From positions 1-8,132 of the forward strand of contig JAGVLI010001054.1 in NCBI GenBank assembly GCA_020054355.1: DNA of 8,132 nucleotides, given 5' to 3'. Position numbers and translations under genes: made by a program. The notes under the pieces are model-generated. The model searched no databases, was not told where the DNA came from, and worked only from the letters and a program-made list of their open reading frames with translations. Source of the DNA: Planctomycetales bacterium (GTDB taxonomy: Bacteria; Planctomycetota; Planctomycetia; Gemmatales; Gemmataceae). Positions within the stretch are counted from its first letter, which is position 1, and every line of letters starts with the position of its first letter. Positions 1 to 6,241 of this stretch are shown here, piece after piece.

Positions 1-99
1 CCTAACGAAGACGCTCGCTGGCCTAACGAAGACGCTCGCTGGCCTAACGAAGACGCTCGCTGGCCTAACGAAGACGCTCGCTGGCCTAACGAAGACGCT
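1..99. repeat. 21-bp tandem repeat array, four full copies plus a partial fifth
   Basis: Four identical 21-bp units (1-21, 22-42, 43-63, 64-84) start with CCTAACGAAG and end with CTCGCTGG. A fifth copy begins at 85 and keeps 15 bp before running into a palindrome. The array may continue left of the window. There are no spacers, so it is not a CRISPR array. As 21 is a multiple of three, two plus-strand frames are open (heptads PNEDARW or LTKTLAG), but neither has a start in the window and both run into the antisense of the BON gene. I read it as non-coding, with a C-terminal repeat of an upstream gene as a weaker alternative. Confidence 0.95.
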
Positions 100-131
100 G
101 CCAGGATCGTACGATCCTGGCGGCGTCTTCG
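90..131. repeat. 42-bp near-perfect palindrome at the array end, possible terminator of the BON gene
   Basis: The outer arms CGAAGACGC (90-98) and GCGTCTTCG (123-131) are perfect complements. The inner arms GCCAGGATCG (100-109) and CGATCCTGGC (112-121) are also perfect, around a central TA. The one interruption (T99/G122) would be a G-U wobble in RNA. The left outer arm is the start of the fifth tandem unit, so array and palindrome are physically merged. It lies 13 bp past the stop of the minus-strand BON gene, where a terminator would be, but no T-run follows on either strand. An intrinsic terminator is therefore only possible; a dispersed palindromic element fits equally well. Confidence 0.85.
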
Positions 132-144
132 CGTTTGCAACAGA

Positions 145-549
145 CTACGGACGTATCTCCAGCCGATCGTTCACCTTCTCAACGCCCAGCGTCGATTGGG
201 CCAATTCGATCGCCCGGCGCTGCTGCTCGCCGTTGCGCACCTGGCCGGTCAGCTCCACCACGCCTTCAGTCAACTGCACTTGAATCTCGGCATCCGCCAG
301 CGCGCGGTCCCAGCTGAGCCGGGCCGAGACCCGGGCATCCACGGCCACCTCGCCGAGGTGCAAGGGCACCGTCTGCCAGCCGCGAATCACCTTGTTGTTG
401 CCGGCGATCAGCTTTTCCGACTTCTGACGTAAGACGCCGCCCAGCTTGCCCAGGCGCTCGTTGTCCGCCTTGTTGCAGCCGGTGCCGAACAACGCCAGTG
501 GGAACAGGGCGAGGGCGAGCAGCACGGCCGACAACCTTGCCCGATTCAT
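145..549 (-). CDS. BON-domain lipoprotein
   Basis: This is a 134-aa exported protein. Residues 1-24 form a signal peptide (Arg at 3 and 5, then a Leu/Ala-rich core). It ends in FGTGC with Cys25 as likely lipidation site; Gly at -3 makes the lipobox slightly atypical. A charged linker follows, and residues about 72-132 match a BON domain: an acidic helix with ALADAEI, the strand-turn-strand GVVELTGQV, an Arg/Ala-rich helix and a final GVEKVNDRLEI. BON domains are thought to bind phospholipid or other envelope components, as in OsmY and in transport-associated lipoproteins. It has a single BON copy, so it may tether or stabilise envelope structures; no specific partner is indicated. It is transcribed away from the divergent creatininase gene. 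An AAGGGAAAA stretch upstream of the ATG is a modest ribosome site. Confidence 0.88.
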   Translation of the reverse strand: MNRARLSAVLLALALFPLALFGTGCNKADNERLGKLGGVLRQKSEKLIAGNNKVIRGWQTVPLHLGEVAVDARVSARLSWDRALADAEIQVQLTEGVVELTGQVRNGEQQRRAIELAQSTLGVEKVNDRLEIRP

Positions 550-574
550 GCCGTTTTCCCTTTTTATGCCGGCG

Positions 575-637
575 TTTACCCTTTACCCTGGGGGACGCAC
601 TATGCCGTTGCGAAGGGGAGACATCAAGGGCAAAGGG
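575..637. repeat. Short TTTACCC heptamer repeat with a facing inverted partner
   Basis: Two adjacent TTTACCC heptamers lie at 575-588. CCCTTTACCCT (579-589) is complementary, with one mismatch, to AGGGCAAAGGG (627-637), giving an imperfect 11-bp inverted pair separated by 37 bp. It lies inside the leader and promoter region of the BON gene. It is only two units long, so chance is not excluded, but the 7-nt period matches the other intergenic repeats of the window. Confidence 0.5.
599..627 (-). promoter_or_regulatory. Candidate sigma70-type promoter of the BON lipoprotein gene
   Basis: On the minus strand TTGATG (627-622) and CATAGT (604-599) are separated by exactly 17 bp. Each box matches four of six consensus positions. 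The predicted start near 592 leaves a leader of about 43 nt before the ATG at 549. No other pair upstream of this gene looks better, but the match is only moderate. Confidence 0.4.
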
Positions 638-642
638 AATTT

Positions 643-737
643 CAAATTGCAGATTGCAGATTGCAGATTGCAGATTGCAGCCTGAAGTTGGCGGATGGCT
701 GCGGTTTTTCAATCTGCAATCTGCAATCTGCAATTTG
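643..737. repeat. ATTGCAG heptanucleotide repeats arranged as a 28-bp perfect inverted repeat
   Basis: Five head-to-tail ATTGCAG units (646-680) face three CTGCAAT units (714-734). Bases 643-670 are the exact reverse complement of 710-737, a perfect 28-bp stem with a 39-bp loop, and other registers could also pair because of the 7-nt period. The element lies between the divergent BON and creatininase genes, so it cannot be a shared terminator. It resembles the short tandemly repeated heptanucleotides described from cyanobacteria, and similar arrays occur in planctomycete intergenic regions as far as I recall. Translation gives only low-complexity peptides (IADCRLQ, NLQSAIC), so I do not call it coding. 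Confidence 0.93.
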
Positions 738-779
738 CAATGAACGCCAGGCAGACCTGCAATTTATCGGAGAGGATCG

Positions 780-1526
780 ATGAGATTTCACGAAATGACC
801 TGGCCGCTCTTGCGCCAGGTGCGGCGCGAGCAAGTCGTGGTGGTTGCGCCGATCGCCGCCTGCGAACAGCACAGCTGGCACCTGCCGACTTACACCGACA
901 CCATCCTCGTCACCGGCGTGGCCGAGGGCGTCGAGCAGCGCTTGCCGAACGAAGTGCTGCTGCTGCCGACGCAGTGGTTCGGGGCCAGCCACCATCATCT
1001 GCGCTTCGGCGCGACGCTGTCGGCCAGCGTTGATGTGCATGTCGATCTGCTCTGCGACTTGCTGACGCCGCTCCTGGAAGACGGCTACCAGCGCTTGCTG
1101 ATCCTCAACGGGCACGGCGGCAACATCGACACCATGCAGATGGCCCTGCGCCGCTTGCAGCCCCGCTGGCAAGACCGGCAGCTCAGCGCCGCTTCCTACT
1201 GGGACATCGCGGCCAAGGAACTGGCCGCCCTGGCCGAAGGGCCGCGCAAGAGCATGGGGCACGCCTGCGAGTTCGAGACTTCGATGGTGCTGGCGCTGCG
1301 GCCGGAACTGGTGCGCCGCGAGCAGATCAAGAACGACCCGCTGCCCGATGAGCCGGTGCTGCGCGGCCTGTACGTGGCCGAAGACATGAAGCAGCGCACC
1401 GACCACGGGGCCGTCGGCTATCCGGAGCTGGCCAGCGCCGAGAAGGGTAAGAAGTTCCTGTCAGCCGCCATCGACCGCACTGCCGAAGTGGTGCAAGCCC
1501 TGCTGAAACGACCGCTGGCGAAGTAG
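780..1526 (+). CDS. Creatininase-family amidohydrolase
   Basis: This 248-aa protein has the usual length and motif order of the creatininase superfamily (PF02633): cytosolic, metal-dependent hydrolases of cyclic or linear amides such as creatinine or formamides. The first metal motif is seen at 24-40 as PIAACEQHSWHLP...D, with Glu29, His31 and Asp40 as ligands; the usual G-S before E-Q-H is A-C here. A second motif is LNGHGGN at 109-115 (His112). A third is HACEFETS at 161-168, with Glu164 or Glu166 as further ligand or catalytic acid. All expected ligands are present, so it should be active, but the substrate cannot be read from sequence. GGAGAGGA just before the ATG sets the start. The YbaK gene follows after 18 bp, suggesting co-transcription. 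Confidence 0.9.
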   Translation: MRFHEMTWPLLRQVRREQVVVVAPIAACEQHSWHLPTYTDTILVTGVAEGVEQRLPNEVLLLPTQWFGASHHHLRFGATLSASVDVHVDLLCDLLTPLLEDGYQRLLILNGHGGNIDTMQMALRRLQPRWQDRQLSAASYWDIAAKELAALAEGPRKSMGHACEFETSMVLALRPELVRREQIKNDPLPDEPVLRGLYVAEDMKQRTDHGAVGYPELASAEKGKKFLSAAIDRTAEVVQALLKRPLAK

Positions 1527-1544
1527 CCGGTCGGCAACGATTCC

Positions 1545-2018
1545 ATGAAGACCAATGTCGTGCGCCTGCTGGACGAGATGGGCATCGAGTACGAGCTGCG
1601 CGAGTACGAGGTCGATCCCGACGACCTGACCGCCGAGACGGTGGCGGCCAAGATCGGCCTGCCGCTGGAGCAGGTGTTCAAGACCTTGGTGGCGCGCGGC
1701 GACCGGCATGGCGTCTGCTTCGCCGTCGTGCCGGGCAACGCCAAGCTCGACCTCAAGGCGCTGGCGAAGCTGACCGGAGACCGCAAGGTCGAGACCGTGC
1801 CGCTCAAGGAGGTCCAGCCGCTGACGGGCTACATCCGCGGCGGGGTCACGGTGCTGGGAGCGAAGAAGGCGTACCCGGTATACGTGGACGAGACCATCGA
1901 GTTGTTCGACGTGGTATCGATCTCGGCGGGGATGCGCGGCTTGCAAGTGCTGCTGGCACCCGCCAGCTATTTACAAGCCACGGGTGCCAAGTTGGGGGCG
2001 ATTGCCGATCTTGGCTGA
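1545..2018 (+). CDS. ybaK: YbaK/EbsC-type Cys-tRNA(Pro) deacylase
   Basis: This 157-aa protein matches the YbaK family in length and layout. The family hydrolyses Cys-tRNA(Pro) made in error by prolyl-tRNA synthetase, acting in the cytosol as a free-standing editing factor. It opens with the typical NVVRLLDEMGIEYELREYEVD. Lys46 in VFKTLVA is the family's key active-site lysine, at the same position as in the characterised Haemophilus protein. GYIRGG (95-100) and GAKK (105-108) form the rest of the pocket. The stretch that usually reads CSPIG is VTVLG here, so part of the substrate pocket differs and specificity may have shifted. The closing ISAGMRGLQVLL is well conserved. The ribosome site is weak; translation is probably coupled to the creatininase gene 18 bp upstream. 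Confidence 0.92.
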   Translation: MKTNVVRLLDEMGIEYELREYEVDPDDLTAETVAAKIGLPLEQVFKTLVARGDRHGVCFAVVPGNAKLDLKALAKLTGDRKVETVPLKEVQPLTGYIRGGVTVLGAKKAYPVYVDETIELFDVVSISAGMRGLQVLLAPASYLQATGAKLGAIADLG

Positions 2019-2034
2019 CTCGACGCGGTCAGCC
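2013..2034. terminator. Weak hairpin between convergent genes, possible bidirectional terminator
   Basis: GGCTGAC (2013-2019) pairs with GTCAGCC (2028-2034) around an 8-nt loop and overlaps the stop codon of ybaK. It sits where the plus-strand operon meets the end of the DUF4291 gene. No T-run follows on either strand, so this is a candidate only. Confidence 0.35.
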
Positions 2035-2073
2035 GTCTTCAACGACTCGCGCCTCTGAATTGCTTGGTGTGAT

Positions 2074-2718
2074 TCACGGAAAGGCATCGAGTCCGAGCTT
2101 CAGGACTACTTGTGGATCGGCAACCGGGTAAACGTGTTCCGTTGGTGTCATCAGTTGCTCGTACTGTTTGCTGACGACGTGCTCGCGTTGAGCCGCCACG
2201 AAATCCGAGACATCCTCGATGTCCACGATCCACTCGCGGCCGTAGCGCGCCAGCACGTCGCCGCGCAGTCCAAGCTGGACCGCTCTCCGCTCCTGCTTGG
2301 CCCCGGACGGATGATGGTCCGGGTCCCACTGCAGCCGTACCGATGACTGGTCCACGGCCACCTGCCAGGCCGCGTGACTCGGATAGACGGCCGGCTCGAA
2401 TGTCGAGTGGACTGCCGCGCGCAGGATGTCATCGAACGCGCTGCGGCGAATGCGCACGGCCAACGTCACCTCCTGGCCTTCCTTGACGCCCCAACCGCAG
2501 CGGTACATCATCCACAGGAAGTTCGGCTTGATCCAGCTCATGCGCTCGAAGCTGAACTCGCCGCCGAAATGTCCGTGCTCGGCGGCGAAGTGGCCGATGG
2601 CCGGCTTGTACGCCTGGTAGACGACAATGCTGTCGGCATCGTACTGGGCCAGGATATGCCGGCCCGACTTGGGCCAGCGAGCTTCCTGCGTGCGGTAGGG
2701 TTCAGTGGTAAGCCGCAT
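2074..2718 (-). CDS. DUF4291 family protein
   Basis: This 214-aa protein matches the DUF4291 family (PF14124) along its whole length. Hallmarks in order: HILAQYDADSIVVYQAY (21-37); MSWIKPNFLWMMYRCGWG (60-77), the family's strongest block; RSAFDDIL (92-99); LQWDPDH (129-135); and RAVQLGLRG (145-153), followed by WIVDIEDVSDFV. It has no signal peptide or membrane segment, so it is probably cytosolic. I know of no demonstrated activity; the conserved Trp, His and Asp residues suggest an enzyme or ligand-binding pocket, which is inference. The ATG at 2718 is chosen over a GTG at 2778 because GGAG lies 6 nt upstream and homology begins just after it. It lies 75 bp downstream of the HEAT/DUF4375 gene on the same strand and may be co-transcribed. 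Confidence 0.88.
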   Translation of the reverse strand: MRLTTEPYRTQEARWPKSGRHILAQYDADSIVVYQAYKPAIGHFAAEHGHFGGEFSFERMSWIKPNFLWMMYRCGWGVKEGQEVTLAVRIRRSAFDDILRAAVHSTFEPAVYPSHAAWQVAVDQSSVRLQWDPDHHPSGAKQERRAVQLGLRGDVLARYGREWIVDIEDVSDFVAAQREHVVSKQYEQLMTPTEHVYPVADPQVVLKLGLDAFP

Positions 2719-2724
2719 CGTCAA

Positions 2725-2728
2725 CTCC
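2725..2728 (-). promoter_or_regulatory. Ribosome binding site deciding the DUF4291 start
   Basis: GGAG lies 6 nt before the ATG at 2718 on the minus strand. It supports this start over the in-frame GTG 60 nt further upstream. Confidence 0.6.
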
Positions 2729-2793
2729 GTTTCAGCAGTGCAATCGCCAACGACCTGTTGCCTCAATGAGCGTGCCACCTCAGCCGCGAAAAC

Positions 2794-4290
2794 CTATGGC
2801 TGAACCTGTGGACCCGGCTGCGTGCGAAAATGGTCCTTGTTGGCGATGGCGAACAACAGCATTTTGACTTCGAGCCGCTCCTCGCTCTTGTAGTACTCGC
2901 TGTTGAGCCGATCGAGTGCGGCGTCCTGTGCTTTCGTCAGTGCCGCCAGCTGGCGAGCGCGCTGTTGACGATCCCGAGGCGGTCCATTGGGACCGAACTG
3001 CTGAAACGCCTGGCGGACAATCCCGAGCGTCTGCTTCGCGCCGACCAGTTCCAGTCCCCTCAGCGCTTCGCTGGCCTGATTGCCGGACGAATTGACGAAA
3101 TACTGCGAAAAACCGCCATTGCGCACCTCCCCATCAAGGATCGAAATCGCATAGATGGCCTGTTGCGGCTGGGTCAGCCCCGCAAAACCGACTTCCTGCA
3201 CACGCCCGTATACGAATTTCTTCGGGTTGGGAATGCCATTGATCAGGCAAAGGGCCTTTGCCGCGTCCTCACTGATCCGCTCGTTCTCGACCTGGAGGGC
3301 CGCGCGAATCACCTTCTCCGCGGAGGTGTCGCCGCTGCGCGCCAGGGCGATCAATGCTTCGCCGTAACTGCAATCGAACGGATAGTCCTTGGCCTTGGGC
3401 TGCAATGCCTCCATTACCGTCTTCAGTTTTTCCACCGGAATGGAGATGGCCGCTTCGTTCAACGCCTTCAAGATGCAATGGAGTTCGCGATTTTCGGCCG
3501 TAAAGTAACGATCTCCCCCCAGTACAGGAATCGCCTTGGCCCGGTCGATCTGTAGCAGCGTGACGGGTGCCCCGCCATCGACGCTGGAATCACTGCGCTC
3601 AAGCAGCGGCACGATTCGTTCAAATATGGCTTCGAGAAATCGTGGCATACTGTGTCCCGCCTTGAGGCCACGCTGAATGCCCATCAGAGCGTAGGAACGA
3701 ACGTAGTCATCTTCATCGGCCAGGGCAGCCGTCACCGGTTCGATGCACGCATTCGACCCGATGTTCCCCAGTGCGAGGGCAGCGATCTTGCGGAACTTGG
3801 CGTCCTTGTTTTTCATCAGCAGCGCCAGCGAGGGCACCGCTTCCGGTGGCGCGAACGGTTCGAGCAGGTCCAATACCTTTTCGAGTGGAAGCCGCTCCAC
3901 CCAGCTGTCCGTCTTCTTGTCGCGGAGAAAGCGCGGATCATTCAGCGCAGCCAACAGCGCCGGCACGGCGCGGTCTCCCAGCAGCTGCAATCGCCGTGTG
4001 GTGAAGCGATCGGTTTCCACTTCGAGCAACCGTTCGACCAGGGCCTGGATGTCCTTTCCGGGCATGTCGGCCGGCACGGTGAGTTGTTCGAGTTCTTTGT
4101 CTTCTTTGGCGAAGGCCGCTTCGACTGCTTCCCCATAGGCGGAGTTCTTCACCCAATCGCGAAAGCCACCCAGCGATCCATGCCGCCGGTTCATCCAGTA
4201 GAGCATGCCGACACCGACGACGGCCAGGACCGCGAACAATACCGGAATCATGAGCAGTATTCTCCAGCGCGTGCTTGCATGAGGGCGCAT
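2794..4290 (-). CDS. Membrane-anchored HEAT-repeat protein with C-terminal DMP19/DUF4375 domain
   Basis: This is a 498-aa protein. A short basic N-terminus and one transmembrane segment (about 10-32) are followed by NRRHG; Arg both before and after leaves topology open. Residues about 80-350 are alpha-helical with HEAT-like repeats, clearest at AVPALLAALNDP (108-119), AVPSLALLMKNKDAKFRKIAALAL (151-174) and CIEPVTAALADEDDYVRSYAL (182-202). The region from about 376 to the end matches DMP19/DUF4375: SILDGEVRNGGFSQYFVNSSG (383-403), a GLELVGA helix, and a closing SEYYKSEERLEVKMLLFAIANK. HEAT repeats usually mediate protein contacts; DUF4375 has no established function that I know of. The start at 4290 is set by a perfect AGGAGGTG; a GTG at 4356 would add 22 residues without homology. 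It lies between the nucleotidyltransferase and DUF4291 genes on the same strand. Confidence 0.88.
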   Translation of the reverse strand: MRPHASTRWRILLMIPVLFAVLAVVGVGMLYWMNRRHGSLGGFRDWVKNSAYGEAVEAAFAKEDKELEQLTVPADMPGKDIQALVERLLEVETDRFTTRRLQLLGDRAVPALLAALNDPRFLRDKKTDSWVERLPLEKVLDLLEPFAPPEAVPSLALLMKNKDAKFRKIAALALGNIGSNACIEPVTAALADEDDYVRSYALMGIQRGLKAGHSMPRFLEAIFERIVPLLERSDSSVDGGAPVTLLQIDRAKAIPVLGGDRYFTAENRELHCILKALNEAAISIPVEKLKTVMEALQPKAKDYPFDCSYGEALIALARSGDTSAEKVIRAALQVENERISEDAAKALCLINGIPNPKKFVYGRVQEVGFAGLTQPQQAIYAISILDGEVRNGGFSQYFVNSSGNQASEALRGLELVGAKQTLGIVRQAFQQFGPNGPPRDRQQRARQLAALTKAQDAALDRLNSEYYKSEERLEVKMLLFAIANKDHFRTQPGPQVQP

Positions 4291-4297
4291 CGAAAAC

Positions 4298-4305
4298 CAC
4301 CTCCT
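4298..4305 (-). promoter_or_regulatory. Strong ribosome binding site of the HEAT/DUF4375 gene
   Basis: AGGAGGTG on the minus strand ends 7 nt before the ATG at 4290. It is the strongest ribosome site in the window and fixes the start. Confidence 0.8.
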
Positions 4306-4367
4306 GTGCGAGTCTCGATTCAGCGAAGGGCAGGCAATCCCGGTTCTCGCTCTCACTTCACCACCTG

Positions 4368-4396
4368 GGAATATCGTTTTCCGGATTCCGGGTCAA
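4368..4396 (-). promoter_or_regulatory. Weak candidate promoter ahead of the HEAT/DUF4375 gene
   Basis: On the minus strand TTGACC (4396-4391) is followed after 17 bp by TATTCC (4373-4368). The -35 box is good, the -10 box poor (three of six). It overlaps the stop codon of the upstream nucleotidyltransferase gene. If real, the HEAT gene has its own transcript with a leader of about 70 nt. Confidence 0.28.
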
Positions 4397-5160
4397 CCGC
4401 TGGCCGGTGCGCCGTTCGGCAGGCGCAGCCCGACCAGGAAGTCGTGGACTGCATCTCGCGGCGGCTCCTCGGGCAGCGTACTCCGCTCGTAAGCCTCGTC
4501 CAGCCGTGCTTCCCAGCGGGCCAGTTCCGCTCGGTGCCATTCGTAATCCAGCCCGCTCAGGCCGCCCAGTTCCCTGGCTTGCTTCTGCGCGATCAGTTCA
4601 TCGATGAACAGCAGCTTGAATTCGCGATTCAGCTCGACGAGGTTGGCCTGCACTTCGCCCGTGCGCAGCAGGTGGGTGCCGGTCAGCACCACGCGGTAGG
4701 CGTAGAGCAGCGTCTTGGCCTTCTTGACCTCTTGCTTTTCCAGCAGCTGGAGCTGCGTTTGCAGGAAGCCCCGATAGTGCCGGTAGCAGCCCCGCGTAAC
4801 GCAGCGGCGCGCCAGGGGGCGCAGTCGGTCCAAAAAGTCCTGGCCCAGCACGACCAGCGGCGAGAAGACCTGCTCCAGGATGTAGCCGTTGTGCTTGCAC
4901 AAGAGCCGCAGGTACTTGCCGACTTCGTGACCGACCAGCTCCACCTCGCGGCCGGCCAGGTCGAGCTTCAAATCCCGGGTTTCGACGGGCCGGCGCAGCC
5001 CGATCAGGTCCGCCAACGGCAGCTGATAGCAACCGCGCAGGTCGATGTCGCTGTCTTCGGAGGGAAAGCCGTACAGGTGCGCGCCGCTCACGGTGATGAA
5101 CCGGACGCCGGGCAGGTGGGCGCGGGCCAGGTCAGCGAGCTTGTCCAGTTCCAGGTTCAT
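4393..5160 (-). CDS. RlaP-like (PF10127) nucleotidyltransferase, short form
   Basis: This 255-aa protein belongs to the DNA polymerase beta-type nucleotidyltransferase superfamily, PF10127/RlaP-like group. GAHLYGFPSEDSDIDLRG (26-43) is the signature, with metal ligands Asp38 and Asp40; Ser of the usual G-S is Ala27. The family block HEVGKYLRLLCKHNGYILEQVFSP is at 78-101. The aspartate that precedes it in the paralogue is Gly77 here; Glu72 or Glu74 might serve as third acid. A helical C-terminal half carries KKAKTLLYAYRVVLTGTHLLRTGE (146-169), shared with the upstream paralogue. The family transfers nucleotides, and RlaP members are linked to RNA repair; the substrate here is unknown. The start at 5160 is preferred over an ATG at 5181 because GGAGG precedes it. 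It overlaps the upstream gene by 29 bp, so the two are surely co-transcribed. Confidence 0.87.
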   Translation of the reverse strand: MNLELDKLADLARAHLPGVRFITVSGAHLYGFPSEDSDIDLRGCYQLPLADLIGLRRPVETRDLKLDLAGREVELVGHEVGKYLRLLCKHNGYILEQVFSPLVVLGQDFLDRLRPLARRCVTRGCYRHYRGFLQTQLQLLEKQEVKKAKTLLYAYRVVLTGTHLLRTGEVQANLVELNREFKLLFIDELIAQKQARELGGLSGLDYEWHRAELARWEARLDEAYERSTLPEEPPRDAVHDFLVGLRLPNGAPASG

Positions 5161-6112
5161 CGACCATCCTCCGTCGCGCATGGATCAGGAAACGGTTGAC
5201 CCGCTCGGTGTCGGGCCGCTCCGGCAAGGCAGTCGTCGCGAACGCCTGCTGGAATACCTGATCCAATTCCAGCGCCCTGGTTCGCACTTCCTCGAAAGAA
5301 AGACTGCCGGCCTTGATCCGCAGCAACTCGTCCCGATGCTCGCCGACGTCGACCAGGATTTCGCCCGTCCGCAGGGCGTGGATGCCGCTGTAGAGCAGCC
5401 GGATCAGGTGCATGGCGTGCTTGGCCTTGTACTTGCCCGTCTTCTCGAAGCTGCGCCGCATCAGCCGGAACTGCGACAGGACGTAGCCCGAGTAGGTCTT
5501 GTACAGGTGCCTCGACAGGAACGCGGCCCGCATGTTCCGCAGTTCCTGGCCCAGCTCGGTGACGTGCAGCACCAGCGGCGACCAGAGCGTTTCCAATAGG
5601 TTGGGGTTGGCTTGCAGCGCCAGCCGCAGGAATTTTTCCAGCTCCCAGTCCACTTCCTCGATGCCGTCGGACGAATACTCGACCTGCTCCGGCGGCTTGA
5701 ACAGCGACCAGGTCAGCTCGGCCGGCGGCAGGAAGACGCCGCGCCGGTCCTCGTCGGATGACTCGGTGGCCAGGCCGAACGCCTGGGAACCGACCGCCAC
5801 GCGCAGAATCACGAAGCGGCGCAGGTCCGGTCCGGGGGTGGCCAGTTCCTCAGCCAGCTCGCGCTTGCGGATGACCAGTTCGGCGAACTTGACCCGCAGC
5901 GTGACACCGTCCACGAAGCGGATCAGGTAGGGCCGGCTGTTGCTGGCCGGCGCTTCGAGCACCTCGGCCACGCTGCCGACCGGCTTGACGACGTCGCTGT
6001 TCGGCACGCGCTTGGCCGACTTGAGCACGACCTGGGTGCCGACGGAGATGATGAAGGTGGGCAGCAGTTCCTCACCGTCCGGTGGTTTCCTGTAGTCGGG
6101 ACGTTCCAGCAT
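5132..6112 (-). CDS. RlaP-like (PF10127) nucleotidyltransferase with N-terminal SH3-like domain
   Basis: This is a 326-aa protein. Residues about 20-85 look like a small beta-rich SH3/KOW-like domain (GTQVVLKSAKRV, PVGSVAEVLEAP, YLIRFVDGVTLRVKFAELVI), which may bind nucleic acid or protein. The nucleotidyltransferase core follows: GSQAFGLATESSDEDRRG (108-125), with Asp120 and Asp122 as metal ligands and Asp155 in EEVDWELEKFLRL as likely third acid. NPNLLETLWSP at 169-179 is typical of PF10127. A helical C-terminal part contains KYKAKHAMHLIRLLYSGIHALRTGE. All catalytic residues are present, so activity is expected, on RNA or a nucleotide by family analogy. The start at 6112 has GGAG 6 nt upstream; an in-frame TTG at 6226 lies inside a hairpin repeat and is rejected. 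Its 3' end overlaps the next nucleotidyltransferase gene. Confidence 0.87.
   Translation of the reverse strand: MLERPDYRKPPDGEELLPTFIISVGTQVVLKSAKRVPNSDVVKPVGSVAEVLEAPASNSRPYLIRFVDGVTLRVKFAELVIRKRELAEELATPGPDLRRFVILRVAVGSQAFGLATESSDEDRRGVFLPPAELTWSLFKPPEQVEYSSDGIEEVDWELEKFLRLALQANPNLLETLWSPLVLHVTELGQELRNMRAAFLSRHLYKTYSGYVLSQFRLMRRSFEKTGKYKAKHAMHLIRLLYSGIHALRTGEILVDVGEHRDELLRIKAGSLSFEEVRTRALELDQVFQQAFATTALPERPDTERVNRFLIHARRRMVDEPGTGQAR
5168..5172 (-). promoter_or_regulatory. Ribosome binding site of the short nucleotidyltransferase gene
   Basis: GGAGG lies 7 nt before the ATG at 5160, inside the coding end of the upstream gene. It supports 5160 over the ATG at 5181 and suggests translational coupling. 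Confidence 0.7.
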
Positions 6113-6118
6113 CGCTGA

Positions 6119-6122
6119 CTCC
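6119..6122 (-). promoter_or_regulatory. Ribosome binding site of the SH3-nucleotidyltransferase gene
   Basis: GGAG, within GGGGAGCGGAG, lies 6 nt before the ATG at 6112 and decides this start against the upstream TTG. No convincing promoter was found for this gene between 6123 and 6203. Confidence 0.6.
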
Positions 6123-6203
6123 GCTCCCCAGGGTTTGTCCGGCGAATCAAACGCCCCGCTGCAATGGCTGCGTACAGTACCACTTGGTGCGAAAAATGTC
6201 TGA

Positions 6204-6241
6204 ATTAGCTGACAGCTATCAGCCAATAGCTGTCAGCTAAT
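6204..6241. repeat. Hairpin element of 7-nt period, 16-bp stem, between divergent genes
   Basis: Bases 6204-6219 are the exact reverse complement of 6226-6241, with a 6-nt loop. The sequence is built from related heptamers (TAGCTGA, CAGCTAT, CAGCCAA, TAGCTGT, CAGCTAA). Its ATAGCTGTCAGCTA (6226-6239) recurs exactly at 7582-7595 beyond the permease gene. It sits between two divergent gene starts, so a terminator role for either neighbour is unlikely. The rest of the gap, 6242-6429, holds no convincing gene or promoter. Confidence 0.9.

Noticed and set aside
1..99. CRISPR array
   Set aside because: The 21-bp units follow each other with no spacers.
642..1406. 254-aa minus-strand frame opposite the creatininase gene
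   Set aside because: It is a shadow of the creatininase gene, and its C-terminal end is just translated ATTGCAG repeats.
3652..5199. 515-aa open frame on the plus strand across the HEAT and nucleotidyltransferase genes
   Set aside because: It is antisense to two well-supported genes, has Gln/Arg-rich composition typical of high-GC shadow frames, and no recognisable domain.
6113..6226. N-terminal extension of the SH3-nucleotidyltransferase from a TTG at 6226
   Set aside because: The TTG lies inside a hairpin repeat, the added residues show no homology, and the ATG at 6112 has a good ribosome site.
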